Source: Isoetes taiwanensis
Lineage: Eukaryota > Streptophyta > Lycopodiopsida > Isoetales > Isoetaceae
Direction of reading: 5' to 3'
NCBI GenBank assembly: GCA_021234155.1
Contig: JAJEKV010000098.1
Location: forward strand, 1,619,248-1,683,247
Length of the DNA: 64,000 nt
Shown here: positions 13,250 to 25,839 of the stretch, piece by piece
Numbering within the stretch: the stretch's first letter is position 1
Layout: the number at the start of each line of letters is the position of its first letter
The notes under the pieces: generated by a model
Database searches by the model: none
What the model was told of the DNA's origin: nothing
Seen by the model: only the letters and a program-made list of their open reading frames with translations
Translations under genes and position numbers: made by a program

Positions 13250-13985
13250 CCCTAGTTAGCGGCTGCTTGAGCCCAATCCACTATTTCCTCATTGTCCAAC
13301 TAGATAAAGTTCAAACAGTCTTCACCTCCTCCCCTCCATCCCCCTCCCCCCTTCCCCTTCCCAAAAGATAAACATCCATGCTTGCCCCTTACATCAAATA
13401 GCCCACCAAGTTGCCAAGCTTATCACCCACAATTGGATTATCGACACCCACAACTGGATTATCAGAGGACATCTCTAGCATAGGATTATCAGCTCTCAAC
13501 CTGGATTATTAGCTCCCAGCCTAGATTATCAACATTCGAGGTTGAATCTGGGGCTCAAAGATGCACACTTCCATAGAACCAAAGCAGGAAATCTGGTTAT
13601 GAAGTTCGTATGTGCTTGTTATGTTCTATCACAGGGTTTGAATTGAGGGCCACGATTGCTTAAATTAGAGAGCTTGCCGGTTAAGAATGAGACAACCATA
13701 AACCATAATATGATTCAAGAGGAAGAGTCACTCTCATCCATCTAGAATCCTTCTCTTGCTCCAATAAGGTTTGTTGTAGATAGTTCTACAAGTTTTTTTA
13801 TTAAAGTTTGGATTGGGGTTTTAGTATTTAGGGGTTTGTGGTAATGGTTTGATATATTTAGATTTTGTTTTTTTTTTTTTGTTTTCTTAGTCGTGGCCCT
13901 CAGGGCCTGCGATTCATGCATCTGCCCTCATGATCAGAGAGCAACTTTCACCAGTTGCTCACATGGTATTCCAAAGTAGGATTTC
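13250..13985. other. Noncoding gap with GGATTATC mini-repeats
   Basis: No gene is seen. Between about 13430 and 13540 the motif GGATTATC(A/G) recurs four or five times at irregular spacing. A T-tract at 13867-13882 is followed by TTTTCTTAG, which could be a 3' splice site leading into the Rep-like gene downstream, but no upstream exon could be recognised. Confidence 0.35.
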
Positions 13986-15613
13986 TTGTTTCCTTTTCCA
14001 CAGGATCGATTGTGTATAAGATGCCATCTTGTAGACCATCTAGCGCATCTAGTAGTGATGATAGCGACCTCTAGACCTCCCATAAGTATCTATGCTTCGT
14101 TGCAACTATCTGTTGTCATGTTTTTGAGAAGGCTGGCTAGAGGGGCATCCGGCAGGGGCAGTGTTGATGCAGAGGGTCGTCCTCCTCAGAGCAGCTCTGT
14201 TGCAGAGTGCATGGCTCTATGGGAAGGGTTCATGCTTGTTGATGACGAGAATTTCCATGGTAGCACGTTTGTGGAGCAACCAAAACCTCTTGTCCCAGAT
14301 GCAACCTATGGCAAGAGAGAGGAGAAAGGAAGTGGGGAGAAAGCATGGAGAATGATTAATGGCGGTTTGTGGAGCCATTACATCTGTTTGAGAACAGAGG
14401 GCAAGGGAAGCAGAATTTTGCAGGGAAGAAACCTCAGTTGGCCAAGAAGATGGTGGTAAGGAGAAGCAAAAATAAGAGGGCAAGGATGAGCTACTGGCAA
14501 GCCTTAGATGAGCCTAGCCCACTTGATGTAAGTGTGACAATTAGTGTAGGTGGATTGGATGTTTGGGAGGAATTATACGTAGCTATTTGCAAGTTCTTGG
14601 ATGAAGAATGCATTTGTGGGGTCGTCAGCCAGGAATGTGGCTTTGAGTTGAACCACTTGCATATTCAATGCGTCTTCAAAGTTGATGTGAGCAACCTGAC
14701 CAATCTAACCAACATTGAATGTCAAGCTCAAGAAGTACTGTAGTTGGGACAACCACAAACCTGCAGGGGAAATTATTGTATGCAAAGCTTTGATGGACCA
14801 AAGCTTCTTTATTATGAAGGTATGATCGGTTATTGCATCAAGGATTTGGGGAAGATGCATTTTAGACAACGTATAAAGAAAGTCTGGGGACATCAAGTTT
14901 TGTTTGACATTAGACAATAGAAATCTATGAGTCAGGGCATGCCGCTTCGTTTTTTGCCATGGGAAAATGCAGATCAATGCATCATTGGAGCAAGGAGTTA
15001 CAACAATATTGAGGACACAAAATTTGTTCTCAGTAGTGCATTGGCATTGCCAATGAAATTTGCGTTGATATCGCAGCTGGCGTGGAAGCAGCTTGAAGGC
15101 TTACATTGAATCCAAGAAGTGCCTCTATTCGAGATGTAAGGTCAATTATTTTTGGATGCCTCCAGGAATTGTGCTTCTGAAGAAGGTGGGAAAAATGAGA
15201 CAACATTTTTGGGATGAGATGTAGAACGGTGGCCAAGAGACAGATGATGATGAGCAATTGACAGCCTTTGAAGAATTCGATGCCCCACCAGACACCCCAT
15301 TGAGCCTTGGCCAAAATTTATTATTCCGCTACACATAGGCGATGAAAGTCTTGATGTGAATTAGGTACTGCTGTTTACTTATCCCGTCATCAACATAGAT
15401 AGTGATTCGGAAGTTGAACTGCCACAAGATGTGTGTAGCTGTAATGTGAATACCACTGTTGGTAAAAAATTAGAACACTTCCATGTCCTTGTCGATGTTG
15501 ACCTACTCTCCAAGGAGGTTCTAACAACAATTAGAGATGTGAAGGAGAGTTTGTGCAACAACCTACAGAAGATGAAGGATGCTTTAGAATGCCTTAAGAT
15601 GCGATATCATTGA
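13986..15613 (+). pseudogene. HUH endonuclease (Rep-like) gene, multiply frameshifted
   Basis: Overlapping open segments (13986-14459, 14369-14743, then pieces to 15613) read as one decayed protein. At about 14650-14670 it has HLHIQC, matching the metal-binding HxH motif of HUH endonucleases. About 58 codons later, at 14826-14845, comes GYCIKD, matching the YxxK(D/E) motif that carries the nicking tyrosine. Further on are a tryptophan-rich KVNYFWMPPG segment (about 15150), an acidic DDDEQLTAFEEFD stretch (about 15250) and a short coiled-coil-like tail ending at 15613. HUH Reps cut single-stranded DNA for rolling-circle type mobility. The layout fits eukaryotic Rep-type transposons (Replitron-like) better than Helitrons because no helicase follows. 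Stops and frameshifts occur near 14743, 14930, 15108 and 15228. Confidence 0.6.
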
Positions 15614-16176
15614 GGCAGAGACATTCTTTTCGTGGACATATGAACCTGCTCAGAGGAGTTCTCATCCGGCATGTGAATGCTCTAGATCGCATGGCAATTA
15701 AGCATCCTATAACTATGAAAGCATGAAGACATATGAATTGTACAGGTGTTTCTACTGTTGAAATATGGTTCTCTTAGCATTTATAAGAAGTCTCCCGCAT
15801 GTCCTTCCTTGTTTTGTTGGTTTTGGCATGCGAAATACACGTTGTAATCCTTGCTGTCAATGTAATATATACATGGGTCTCTTTTGTCTACTCTCTGGTA
15901 TCCGTAGCTTGGAGCGATACAGAGTATATATTTCTGAATTACATGGTTTATTATTGAATGCTTTTTTCTTCAATGGTTGGAAATAAAAAAACCAAAAAAT
16001 TGCACTTCCTAACACAGACATAAACACAAAGCGAGATTCCCTTGACGCACCCCTGAAAGTATTTCTTCCGGATCAAGGGCGATCGAACGGAGACGATTGT
16101 GCCAAGTCAAGAATCCAGCAAAAGGCACGCGAGAGCCGTCCATTTGAAAAGAGAGCATTTCCCACCATTCCAGACA

Positions 16177-16185
16177 CTATAAATA
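16177..16185 (+). promoter_or_regulatory. TATA box of the histone H3 gene
   Basis: CTATAAATA lies 88 bp upstream of the H3 start codon, followed by a pyrimidine-rich leader (CTTTCTATCTCTG and similar). This is a standard plant core promoter layout. I could not find an exact copy of the plant histone octamer upstream. Confidence 0.7.
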
Positions 16186-16263
16186 ACCCTAATTCTGCAG
16201 CCCTTTCTATCTCTGTAATCCGCTTCTTCTATTTCAATCTGTGGCTCTAATCCGGCTCTCTAA

Positions 16264-16683
<420 letters not shown>

Positions 16684-17001
16684 GATCTGAATTTTTACCC
16701 TCCTTTCTAAAATGGTGTATTTATACACCACCCAATGACGGATGTCTATAAGCTCTGAGATGAGTAGTGTGGTTTCTGTATTTTATTTTTTAAATTTGCA
16801 TTAGACTCCTAATTTCTAAATGGGTTTCATCTTAACCTTGTCAATGTCGAAGTAGCTTCTTGGTATATGCATTATCACTGGTTTATTTATCTTTACTTGT
16901 TATTTGAACCGTATATACCCCTTAACCCATGTATAAGGTATAAGGGTCCCTGTGTGGTCAGAAAATTAGCTTTGTAATACTTCCATTTTCACGAAGAGGG
17001 C

Positions 17002-18583
17002 ATGGCGGTTCCGACTTGGGCTGTCAATACCTATCTGAATGGGATTAATAGAAACCCCTCTTTGAGCTGTGGGTCGATTTGTTCTTGCAATTTGATAATA
17101 AAGTCTGATAATAAAGTCTGCGTATCCCTTGCCCCTTTGGGCTTCAGAGAAACAGGAAATAAACGGACTGTTTGGAGGGGGAAGTCATCTGTTACTCGGG
17201 CTGCATTAGTAAATGTTGCTGTTGTGGAGGCTACGAGACAGGATTTGCCTCCTTTGAAGGCTGAACTTCTCGTAAGTATTATTCATCCAAATTGACAGAT
17301 TCGTATCTACTATTAAGAAGACTCTTTCTTTTGCACAAAAAACCTTAGCGACTGTTTTGGATAAATCGTTGCATAGGCATCTAAGAGCTTACGCGTTTTA
17401 AAAAAATTGACTTGTTCCAGAGTGTGGTGGCAGGCCTTGATCGAGGCCTTCTTGCCAAGGAGGAGAATGTGAAGGCAGCAGATGAGGCTGCTCAGAAGCT
17501 TGAATCTGCAGGGGATGCTGTTCAATTTCCAGAAGACTTGGATAAGCTACAAGGCCGATGGAGACTTGTGTACAGTAGTGCCTTTGCTTCAGGAAACCTT
17601 GGCGGTAGTAGGCCAGGTCCATCAACAAATCGTTTTCCACTTTCTCTTGGTCAGGTAAATGTTTAGCACTGTGGCTAAGATCAGTTCTGCAATATACGAT
17701 CATGATGCATAATTGTCTTCTTTGACTTGTATGTTGTGGTAGGTTTACCAAGATATTGATGTTGTAAGCAAGGAATTTGACAACGTTGTAGATCTACGTA
17801 TTGCAACTCCTTGGCCTCTTCCACCACTTGAAGTTAATGCTAGACTGGCTCATACCTTCGAAACCAAGGGTAAGATATGCAATCCCTGTTTTTTGTGCAC
17901 TATGTAGTTCTTTGAACATGATCCTCTGGGGCTAATGATGATCATCCAAGTATATTCGACAGCGATGAAGATGCATGTAAATCATATTCTTTACTTATGC
18001 ATATTGCAACTCTCATGGTCTTTCCAGTAATTGAAGTCACTGCCTAATTTTGAGACCAAGATTAAATTGTACAATTCCAAAAGCTTTGTTGTTCTTTGCT
18101 GCATCATATTGGTATATTATTATAACATTGATGCATGTTGCAACTTTTACTGCCTCTTCCAGTAATTGAAGTCACTGCCTAGTTTTGAGACAGAGTAAAT
18201 TGTACAATTCCAAAAGCTTTGTTGTTCTTTGCTGCATCATATTGGTATATTAAATAATTCAACCAGCAGAGCTTTCTTTGCAGAGAGCCAAGTTGACGAT
18301 GCATTTTAATCTTCTGGGTTATACTTTTGTCATGTAATCCTCTGCTAAAATGTGTGCAGGCATATCAAGTATTAAGATTATCTTTGAGAAGACAACTATA
18401 AAGGCTGCTGGAGCTTTATCATCATTATCATTGCCTCCACTTGATCTTCCTCGGCTGCCAGACTTCCTAAGGCAGTCATCAGGCAGAACTGGATTTGGAG
18501 AGTTTGAAGTTACGTACATGGACTCTAATTTTCGGATAACCCGGGGTGATAGGGGAGAGCTTCGAGTCTTTGTTAGATCTTGA
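17002..18583 (+). CDS. FBN6: Plastid-lipid-associated protein / fibrillin (FBN6-like), four exons
   Basis: Exons at 17002-17271, 17421-17654, 17743-17869 and 18360-18583 join in frame through GT..AG introns (phases 0, 0, 1) to give 284 residues. The first 65 or so residues are rich in Ser, Arg and hydroxylated residues, as in a chloroplast transit peptide. The rest is a PAP/fibrillin lipocalin-like domain: DKLQGRWRLVYSSAFAS with LGGSRPG (exon 2), QVYQDIDVVSKEFDN (exon 3), then a C-terminal ITRGDRGELRVFV (exon 4). These motifs resemble what I recall of the FBN6 subgroup, so the symbol is a family-level assignment. Fibrillins sit on plastoglobules and thylakoids and act in plastid lipid and photosystem maintenance. 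No stops or splice-site damage are seen. It lies about 320 bp downstream of H3 on the same strand. Confidence 0.9.
18010..18260 (+). repeat. Tandem duplication inside fibrillin intron 3
   Basis: A segment of about 115 bp starting CCAGTAATTGAAGTCACTGC occurs at 18024 and again at 18159, a period of 135 bp, with few differences. It is confined to the intron between exons 3 and 4 and leaves both splice sites intact. Confidence 0.85.
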
Positions 18584-19985
18584 GGTTTGCATCAATTAAC
18601 CTGCATGTATTAATACAAATTTGATTGCCATTTTGGTTTGATAAATGTGTTTTGACTTGCGAATGTATGATTCTACTGTATAGGCACTTAACAAACAGTG
18701 TCCTTTGTTGCTCAATTAACACACCAAATTTTGTTTTCAAGTATTGCTTGCCTGACTGACCGAGTTGTTTGCAGCAATGGTTGGTTTTCTTAATTCAAGC
18801 CATTGATGTTAAAGGGCGTTGCCTTTACCATATAAAATGTATATGTTCTTTTATTGGTTTCTTTGTTGTTTGAAAGATAAAGCTTCAATTCAAGAAGACA
18901 GAAATTCCAGATGATGCTTTAGTATAACATCTCCATGTCCAAAACAAGTGACGAGGATAATCATGCTACGTAATTGAATGCCGAAACGAAAATAATACAA
19001 TGCCGAATTTTATGCATTGTGACAATTTTAGAATCTCAAGTAGCCACCTCATGTCACTATATCATTATACAAGAATTTAGCGCTGGGCTTTTGTTGGGGT
19101 GTGTATATAAGTACATTGTGTCCAACGGAGAAAATAGTGTTCCGGGGGGGGTATATGCATAGTATGATATGATAATGATTTTGCGTGCCCCTGGGAATTG
19201 AACCAAGGTTGTTCCATGGGGACGTTGCCCACGGTGTAGAGGGAGCATCGGTGCCTGTAGGGGACCGGTGCTCCATCTACATCGTCGGCGTTGAGTTTTG
19301 TTTTTTTTTTTAGCGGGGGTTGCCTAACCCCCCCTGCCTGGTACAATTCTAGCTATGCTGCGTGTCGTGCCACGTCACCCAAAATCAATTTGGGCCGTCA
19401 GATTCTCTAATTCCGGGAATCAGATGCGGCCGGAAATTAGAAAACTCTAAAATTCTCTGCCCGGTGCCTTTTCAACTTCGGCTATGGCGGTCCGGATGGC
19501 GACGCCAGTTTCTCTTTCTTGCTATGGCGGTGGCATAGCTCTTGAGCTCGCGGCATCAGCCTTGAGGTACATAGGTTTTAAACCCTATGTTTTTTCCTAC
19601 ATTCGGTTGAGCTGCTCATTGCGGCAAACTCGTCCGGATGCATCTTCTTAGGCGAAGGGGCTCTCTATTGACTGATCGGCCGGGACTAAGCGGGACCTCG
19701 GCGGCTATCCGGCGGCATCTTGGCTAGGTTTGGGGATCATTTATTTGTAGGGATAGGTCGCGGGACATTCGGGCTTAGTTTTGACTGCGGGACCTCCATT
19801 TCGGCCAGGTTTTGGCTTGGGTCTCACTCATCTCACTCATTTGCAACATCGGGTTCTCTACCTTTTTTTACAAGTTTACATCATTTCCAGAGGCTTAAAC
19901 TCATATTTTCCTTTATGGTCAAAGCTAATGCGTAATTACATACTACATGGGTAACATAACATGGGAATTTATTGAAGTTTGCTTC
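18584..19985. other. Intergenic DNA with a tRNA-like B-box
   Basis: No gene was recognised. On the minus strand at about 19190-19208 the text GGTTCAATTCCCAGG matches the RNA polymerase III B-box, with a possible A-box about 30 bases before it. An A-rich tract (T-run on plus) at 19301-19311 lies on the upstream side of the B-box, which is wrong for a SINE tail. I record it as SINE-like at most. Confidence 0.3.
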
Positions 19986-21467
19986 TTTTCGGGATGTGAA
20001 TACCGGTATTCAAGTCGATACCTAAAAGAGGCGTGTTTGCTTGGAATATAATGATGGGTCAGCGAGGGTATGGGTGTTTGAATCAAGCCCTTAGCATGTT
20101 TAGGAAATGCTGAAAGAAGAGGGCATTGTTCCGCACAAATTTACCTTAATAGGGGTAATAAAAATCTGCGGTAGTTTAGGATGTTTTGAGCCCGGAAAGT
20201 TTGTACATGCTCACATATCTAAAGGTGAATTTGAGTCGGATGTTTGTAATGGGCGAGGCAATCCTTAGCATGTATGGTAAGTGTGGAAGTTTGGAAGATG
20301 CTTGCCAGGGCATTTAGTAAAATTGAGATTGTAGAGAGATGTGGTAGTTTGGACTACCTTGATTGCAAAGATATGTAGAAAGCGGGCATAAAATGGAGGC
20401 CTTTCAAGCTTTCCAAGAAATGAAACAAGGAGGATCAAGCCCAAACAAGATCACATTCCTTACCATCTTTGAGATAATGCGCTACAATTCACCTTATATT
20501 GCATGTGTGGTGGTTTGCGCTTGTATTTTAAACAGAGAATTTAGCTTGGATCTTGCACTTGAATGCATGTATAGTATGGCGGATGTGGCGATTGTAAAAG
20601 ATGCTTATGATGTTTTTTATTAGAATTCCTAAGGTGCTTATGATGTTTTTATTAGAATTCACGTAATCACACGGACGGATATAATTGTTGCTAATGTGCG
20701 AGAATGGGCAAGCAAAAGGGTGCTCTTACTCTTTTCCACTTGATGCAACTTGGATAATATTACGTCAAATTGTCAAATAATGTTACTTTTATGGCCATTC
20801 GGATGCATGTTCTAACATGGAATGTTTAGCCAATGGGTAATTAGTACATGCTTATATTAGAAAATGAGGAACCGAATGTGACACTTTGCTATATGTAATG
20901 CCCGGTTAACATGTATGGAAAGTGTGGAAATTAATGAATGCATGTTGGATATTTAATAGAATGTTGGAGCAGAATGTCATGTCATGGACTTCAATAATTG
21001 CAAGGTGTATCTTGGAAAATGGACATGCCAAAGCTTCTCTGCAATGCTTTTAGAAATATGCAGATGGGTAGTCGAGATAGATGGGTAGTCGACACGATAA
21101 GGTCACATTTATACACGTTCTTCGCATATGTTATCATTCTCTACCAGAAGGTAAATTTGTGCATGCTTCTATAGTAGGGTTTGGATGTCAATCGACTTGT
21201 TGGTTCGTGCATATGGCTCATATGGGGTATTGCCACACGGCAATATAGATTATATTCACATGTTGTTATTTTTGATAAGGAGCCGAGAAAATCAAACTCT
21301 TTTGAGTTTCCTTCTCTACTTAAGTCATTCTCAATAGCCTTAAAATTTCATAACTATCTATTTTGATAAGGGTCATAAACTCCCCTAAAAAGAGTTGTTC
21401 TTTTTGTTTATCTCTCAAAAATAAATACAATACAATACTTTCAATCAAAAAAAAAAAAAAAAAAAAA
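19985..21467 (+). pseudogene. PPR-repeat pseudogene, probable processed retrocopy
   Basis: Decayed plant pentatricopeptide (PLS-type) repeats can be read in shifting frames. Examples are FAWNIMM near 20040, MYGKCGSLEDA near 20270, YVESGHKMEAFQAFQEMKQ at 20371-20430, and WTSIIARCILENGHAKA near 20980. PPR proteins bind organelle RNA. The region has many stops. It ends with AATAAA at 21420-21425 and a 21-base A tract at 21447-21467, about 20 bases further on. No introns interrupt the repeats. That combination suggests reverse transcription of a polyadenylated mRNA by a LINE. The 5' end is uncertain. Confidence 0.7.
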
Positions 21468-22080
21468 GGGTTCTAATGGTTGTGCCCCATGGGACAACCC
21501 TTTCTACCACCATGTACATGTTGTTAGTAATGTGTCAAGTATTATCTTGGGCGTCACATATGCGCAGATCGAACGCCAGGTTCAGGAGGCCTTATGTCGG
21601 CAACCGAAGATTCGAGGGAGGCTAATCTTTGCCTCTAGTATGGAGGAGCTGGTCATATTGCTCGTGGATGTCAGTTTAAGCCCAATTCAATCAGACAACT
21701 TCAGAGACCAAAGAACAACAATTCTCATCATAAAATTTATGTTAACGCGTCTACAATGTACCAATTCGAGAGAATTCGAAGTAGCGACAACTAATTTTTG
21801 TTGTTGTTGTGGTTGGAAATTTAACAAATATAACTAATTTATGGCAAATTTTTTTGTCTTTCTACCAATCTAGTTTGTATTCTAATTAGTCTATTATTTT
21901 TCTGCATTTCTTGCCCATTTTCTTCAAATTTTCCCTCCTTGTTGCTTTCTCCGGTGTCCATTTTTTCAAATCACTAAAAATCCTAAAAACTTGATTATTA
22001 TAAAAACCCAACTACTATCCTTCTTCCCAACCCTGCAGTTCTGCTAGTTTTTTTTTTTTTGTGGAGGGAGAATTACGCAC
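21468..22080. other. Noncoding gap after the PPR retrocopy
   Basis: No gene is seen. An inverted repeat GGTTGTGCCCCATGGGACAACC-like hairpin (with one bulged base) lies at about 21478-21499, directly after the A tract. Poly-pyrimidine runs lie at 21850-22060. Confidence 0.3.
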
Positions 22081-22082
22081 CT

Positions 22083-23316
22083 TGGTCATGGGAGGAGCTC
22101 CTTGTAGACGACGTTGGTTGTAGTGTTTGTCTTATTGTCTTCTAGGAGAATTAGGACGTCTTCTCTTTTTCGTATTCGGGTGAGTGTTGTGTAAAGTTGT
22201 CCGTGGGGAAAGACTTCACTGCGTAAGTCAATGACAATCTTGTCGAGTGTGAGTCCCAGACAACTGTTGAATGTTGTTGAATACGCGGGTCGCAGTGGAA
22301 GTTGGCGTCGGTGGCATGTCCATGGCCATTTTTCTGGGTGAATGTTGTCTTTTTGTTGTGGGTCCCCTGTGAGTAATTTTACTTGCACGAATCTGTTATG
22401 TAATGAGGTTACGATGACCTTAGCATTTTTAACGAGGCCTCGTCACGCCGAAGCGCCTTTGTGATGTGGCATATCGTATTGGGCTTTAGTCGAAGCTCGT
22501 GTTGTGGCAATGATGGGTCTCTGTAACCGTTTAAAAAGTCTGTTGTTGCCATTGGGTGGTCGTCTACGGTTTGGTCGTTTTCTATTAGTCTGTCCACGCT
22601 GTAATAGGGTTTGTCTGGATCTGAGAGAAGTTGTATGACTGTGTCGTTGAATTCGTCGACAGTGATGTTTTTAGGAATAAAATTCCTCTATTTTCACACG
22701 CTTCCGGGTCTTTGACGATTTGTTTGTTGTATAGAAAATCAACTGCTTCTTGTGGGTTTGTGGTGGTTTTGAATAATGTCAATGGCACGTTTTCCAGTAG
22801 AGTTCCTTCTCCGACTGCATCGACGAAAGACACGAGCTCGGGATCTCCGACATTTCTAATTGGTTCATTGAGTTCAAGAACTTCGAAGTGGTTTGATAAG
22901 TGCGACGATATTATGGAAGCATTTATTGTCGCTGTCTTGCTTGCTTTTTTGACGATTGGTGCAACTTGTCTGAAGTCTCCTGCTGCTATAAATAGTTTTC
23001 CTCCAAAGGGTGCATTCGTTCCTGTTATCTTTTTAAGCAGCACGTCAACTGCCTCTATGACTGCGCGGTTAACCATGGGAAACTCATCCCATATAATGGC
23101 AGTTGCTTGACTTATTAGGCGTGCCCTTGGGGAATGTGGATCGAGTAGCGAATGGAGATTAATATTGTTCTCAATGACAGGGATTTGAAATAAGGAGTGT
23201 GCAGTTCTACCACCAGGGTAGAGACATGAAGCAAGTCCAGTAGTAGCACATGGGAGGACAATGTTTCTTGATCCTCGTATTCGAAGGCATAGAACAAGGT
23301 TTAAAATGAAATACAC
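22083..23316 (-). pseudogene. Helitron-type PIF1 helicase remnant, no Walker A
   Basis: Read on the minus strand from 23316, the protein has the PIF1/Helitron helicase order: ATTGLASCLYPGGRTAHS, motif II WDEFPM, GGKLFIAAGDFRQ, then LNEPIRN (to about 22860). After a frameshift near 22670 there is a linker (22620-22409) and the C-terminal motifs FNSCLGLTLDKIVIDLR and QLYTTLTRIRKREDV (22290-22090). Helitron helicases unwind DNA for rolling-circle transposition. The nucleotide-binding Walker A that should precede ATTGLAS is absent and no Rep domain is visible upstream, so this is a 5'-truncated, frameshifted fragment. No Helitron terminus (CTRR with hairpin) was identified. Confidence 0.85.
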
Positions 23317-24530
23317 TTATTTAAGAAGTGCGTTTGAAAGATTCCTTTGAAAATTTTTGAAAGTTCAAAAAAGAGGCAAAAAAGGGAGCAGGAAAGATTG
23401 TTGAACACTTGGCGGTCAATAAATCCCATAAAAAGTAGCACTTTTATAGAAATGTGTTGGGAAAAAAAAATAAAAAAAAATAAAATCAAAAGAGACTGTT
23501 TTGAGGAGGTTAACGCAAATATTAAAGAACCAACAAATTAATTGTTGTTAAAAAGGAAGCATATGCAGTGTGTCCTTTTGTACAAAAAATCTGCAAATGC
23601 CTTTAAAGTGCAATTTACAAAAAGTAAAAAATAAAGTATGTGGAAAAGAAGTGGTAGTTGCTGTAATTAGACATTGCTGGAGACAGAATAAGAGAATCCA
23701 TTTTAACTTTCTTAGTGGCATTAATGCGAACATTAGAGAACATAAATTACAGTTCCTCGTACAAATCTATACCGACATTTTAAAATTGAAACATGTCGGT
23801 AGATAATTTATCTGACGGAGGTTCCTCCCGATCTCTGGGGCTCCCATCTCCCTTTTGCTTGCGTTTCTTGTGATGCCAATGAGCACGAGACACCGCCGAT
23901 TCTAATGGTACTTGAACCGGCCGCTTGGGGGGCTCTACCTCCATCGGTTCGAGGTCTACAAACTCCACCCCCTCGTCTTTTCTTCCCGTAATAGGAGGCT
24001 GGATTTCAGTGTAGGTGCCTTTGACATCCCTAAAGACCATTTTTTGCTCCTAACTCCTCATTTTCATCCGGAAAGGACTCCTGGGGAGTTTATTCGAGTT
24101 CGATGAAGCCGATTTTGTGCGGGTCAATGTTAATCGACACCACGTTCGCCCGCTTTTAAGAGCGCATATAGCTGTGGTCCCGGTTCCCGAAAAAGCATCC
24201 AAAACCCGGTCAGTGGAAGCGTGAAAACCATTGTATCATTGTTAATTAGCCTTTGGGGTTTACGGTAGTGAGACACCACAACGCCTTTGCCTCTGCGGGG
24301 TCTCTAAACTACGTAAGGCGGCGGGAATTGGAATGCATTGCACGGTGGGGTCTTCTCACCTTGAGTGTTAAAGTGCACCATGGTCTTCTTGGTGTGGGTA
24401 TTGTAGTAGCCTATGTGAAAATGTTCGGCGGTGACTAACCGTGGACCACCACCATGACCTTTAACGTTTGTCTTGACCTTAGAGAGAAAAGAAAAGGTAA
24501 GTCGAAAAGTACACGACCAAGGGACTCTTT

Positions 24531-24625
24531 GTATAAATTTATCTGTGAGGTCTCCTCATATAAATTTATACCATGGGTTCCCTTTGTATAAATTTATACA
24601 AAGAAGGACATAGTATAAATTTGTG
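24531..24625. repeat. Palindrome cluster in the last intron of the methyltransferase gene
   Basis: Four copies or near-copies of the TATAAATTTATA core start at 24531, 24558, 24585 and 24611, spaced 27, 27 and 26 bp. The copy at 24585-24600 is a perfect palindrome with TG/CA ends in place of GG/CC. All lie in the intron between exons 6 and 7. Confidence 0.9.
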
Positions 24626-25712
24626 CAGCAAAATCTTTTTAAAATACAAAAAGCAAGCGACTTCGAGGCTTACCAGATGCAATTTTCAAAGCCGGGCGTT
24701 GCGGACCAATGAAACGGGTTTTAACACGGACATCGTTTGAAGGTTGGAGTGAAAGATTATGAGTCTCCAATTTGCCCGGACAGCGTGATGTCCTTTTAGA
24801 CCATCCAAAATGCTTTTACTTGCACATGAGTAAAGGCTTCATCATCAAAAACACTGTCCTTGATCTTAAAACCATAGGGAATGTCTGCTATGCACAATGT
24901 AAAGTTCTGCTTATCCAACAGTGTCCCTAGTTTGGTGCAGTCACCATGTACAACTTTGTACAAGCAGTCCTGGCCATATGTTGTAAATCTTTCGTAGCCA
25001 CCCTCGAGCGCTTTTCCACTACACGCTTGCTTACGTTTCGATGGCTTTTTTTAATCTTTGCCTTTCCTCTTTTGCCCTTTGAACTAGATTCAAGAAGCCT
25101 GCTGGCAGACCTTTCTTCTTGTTCTGTAAGAAAGGAGTAAGGCAGAGGCACAAAAGCACAAAAGCACAAAGCAGTTCTTCTTACAAACTCACCCAGCCAC
25201 TAAAGTTGACAGCATGTTCTCGTATTATACTGTCTATTGTACATGTCGGGTAAAGAAGTTTGCACTCCTCCCAGTCTTCTAAATTTAGTTGCTTCATTAA
25301 CTCCGACTGGCATGTGACAATGTCCTTTTGACTGCAACCAAGAAGAGAGTTAGAGATGGATTGAGTACAGTGCATAGTAAAGTCTCCTTACGTCTTTGCT
25401 TCCTTAGCCATTTCGTCGAGAGTAAATTCTTTGGCAACAACTTTTTCAAGAAGCCGCACAAATATTTCTTTGCTCTTCAGACCCTGTAATTGTGTCCATG
25501 GCACTATGCTCATGTTTTTTTGTTTGGACTCAGAAACTTTTTTTGATTTTGTGCCAGCGCTGCTGGATTGGTCTTTAAGTTCACCATCTTCGAACATGCA
25601 GAAGATTCTTTCTTGCAGATCCCACACCTGTTAAAAATTGAGGACCGTTAACTCAGCAGCTTAATGGCTAAGGCCAGTTGTGAAACAACTAAATCTAGGC
25701 AGGCGAGGCCAC

Positions 25713-25838
25713 GGTATAAATTTATCCCGTTCATGCCCGCGGTATAAATTTATACCGTAGTGGGCTGAGGTTCTAAACGTCATCGTTTTAGAATGGTATA
25801 AATTTATACCGAGTCCTGGTCCGGTATAAATTTATACA
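25713..25838. repeat. Palindrome cluster in intron 3 of the methyltransferase gene
   Basis: Copies of GGTATAAATTTATACC start at 25713 (one end degenerate), 25741 and 25795 (both perfect) and 25823 (last base pair changed). A further perfect copy is at 26176-26191 in the same intron, beyond the MITE. The MITE target site (ACAG) overlaps the end of the 25823 copy. Confidence 0.95.
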
Positions 25839-25839
25839 G

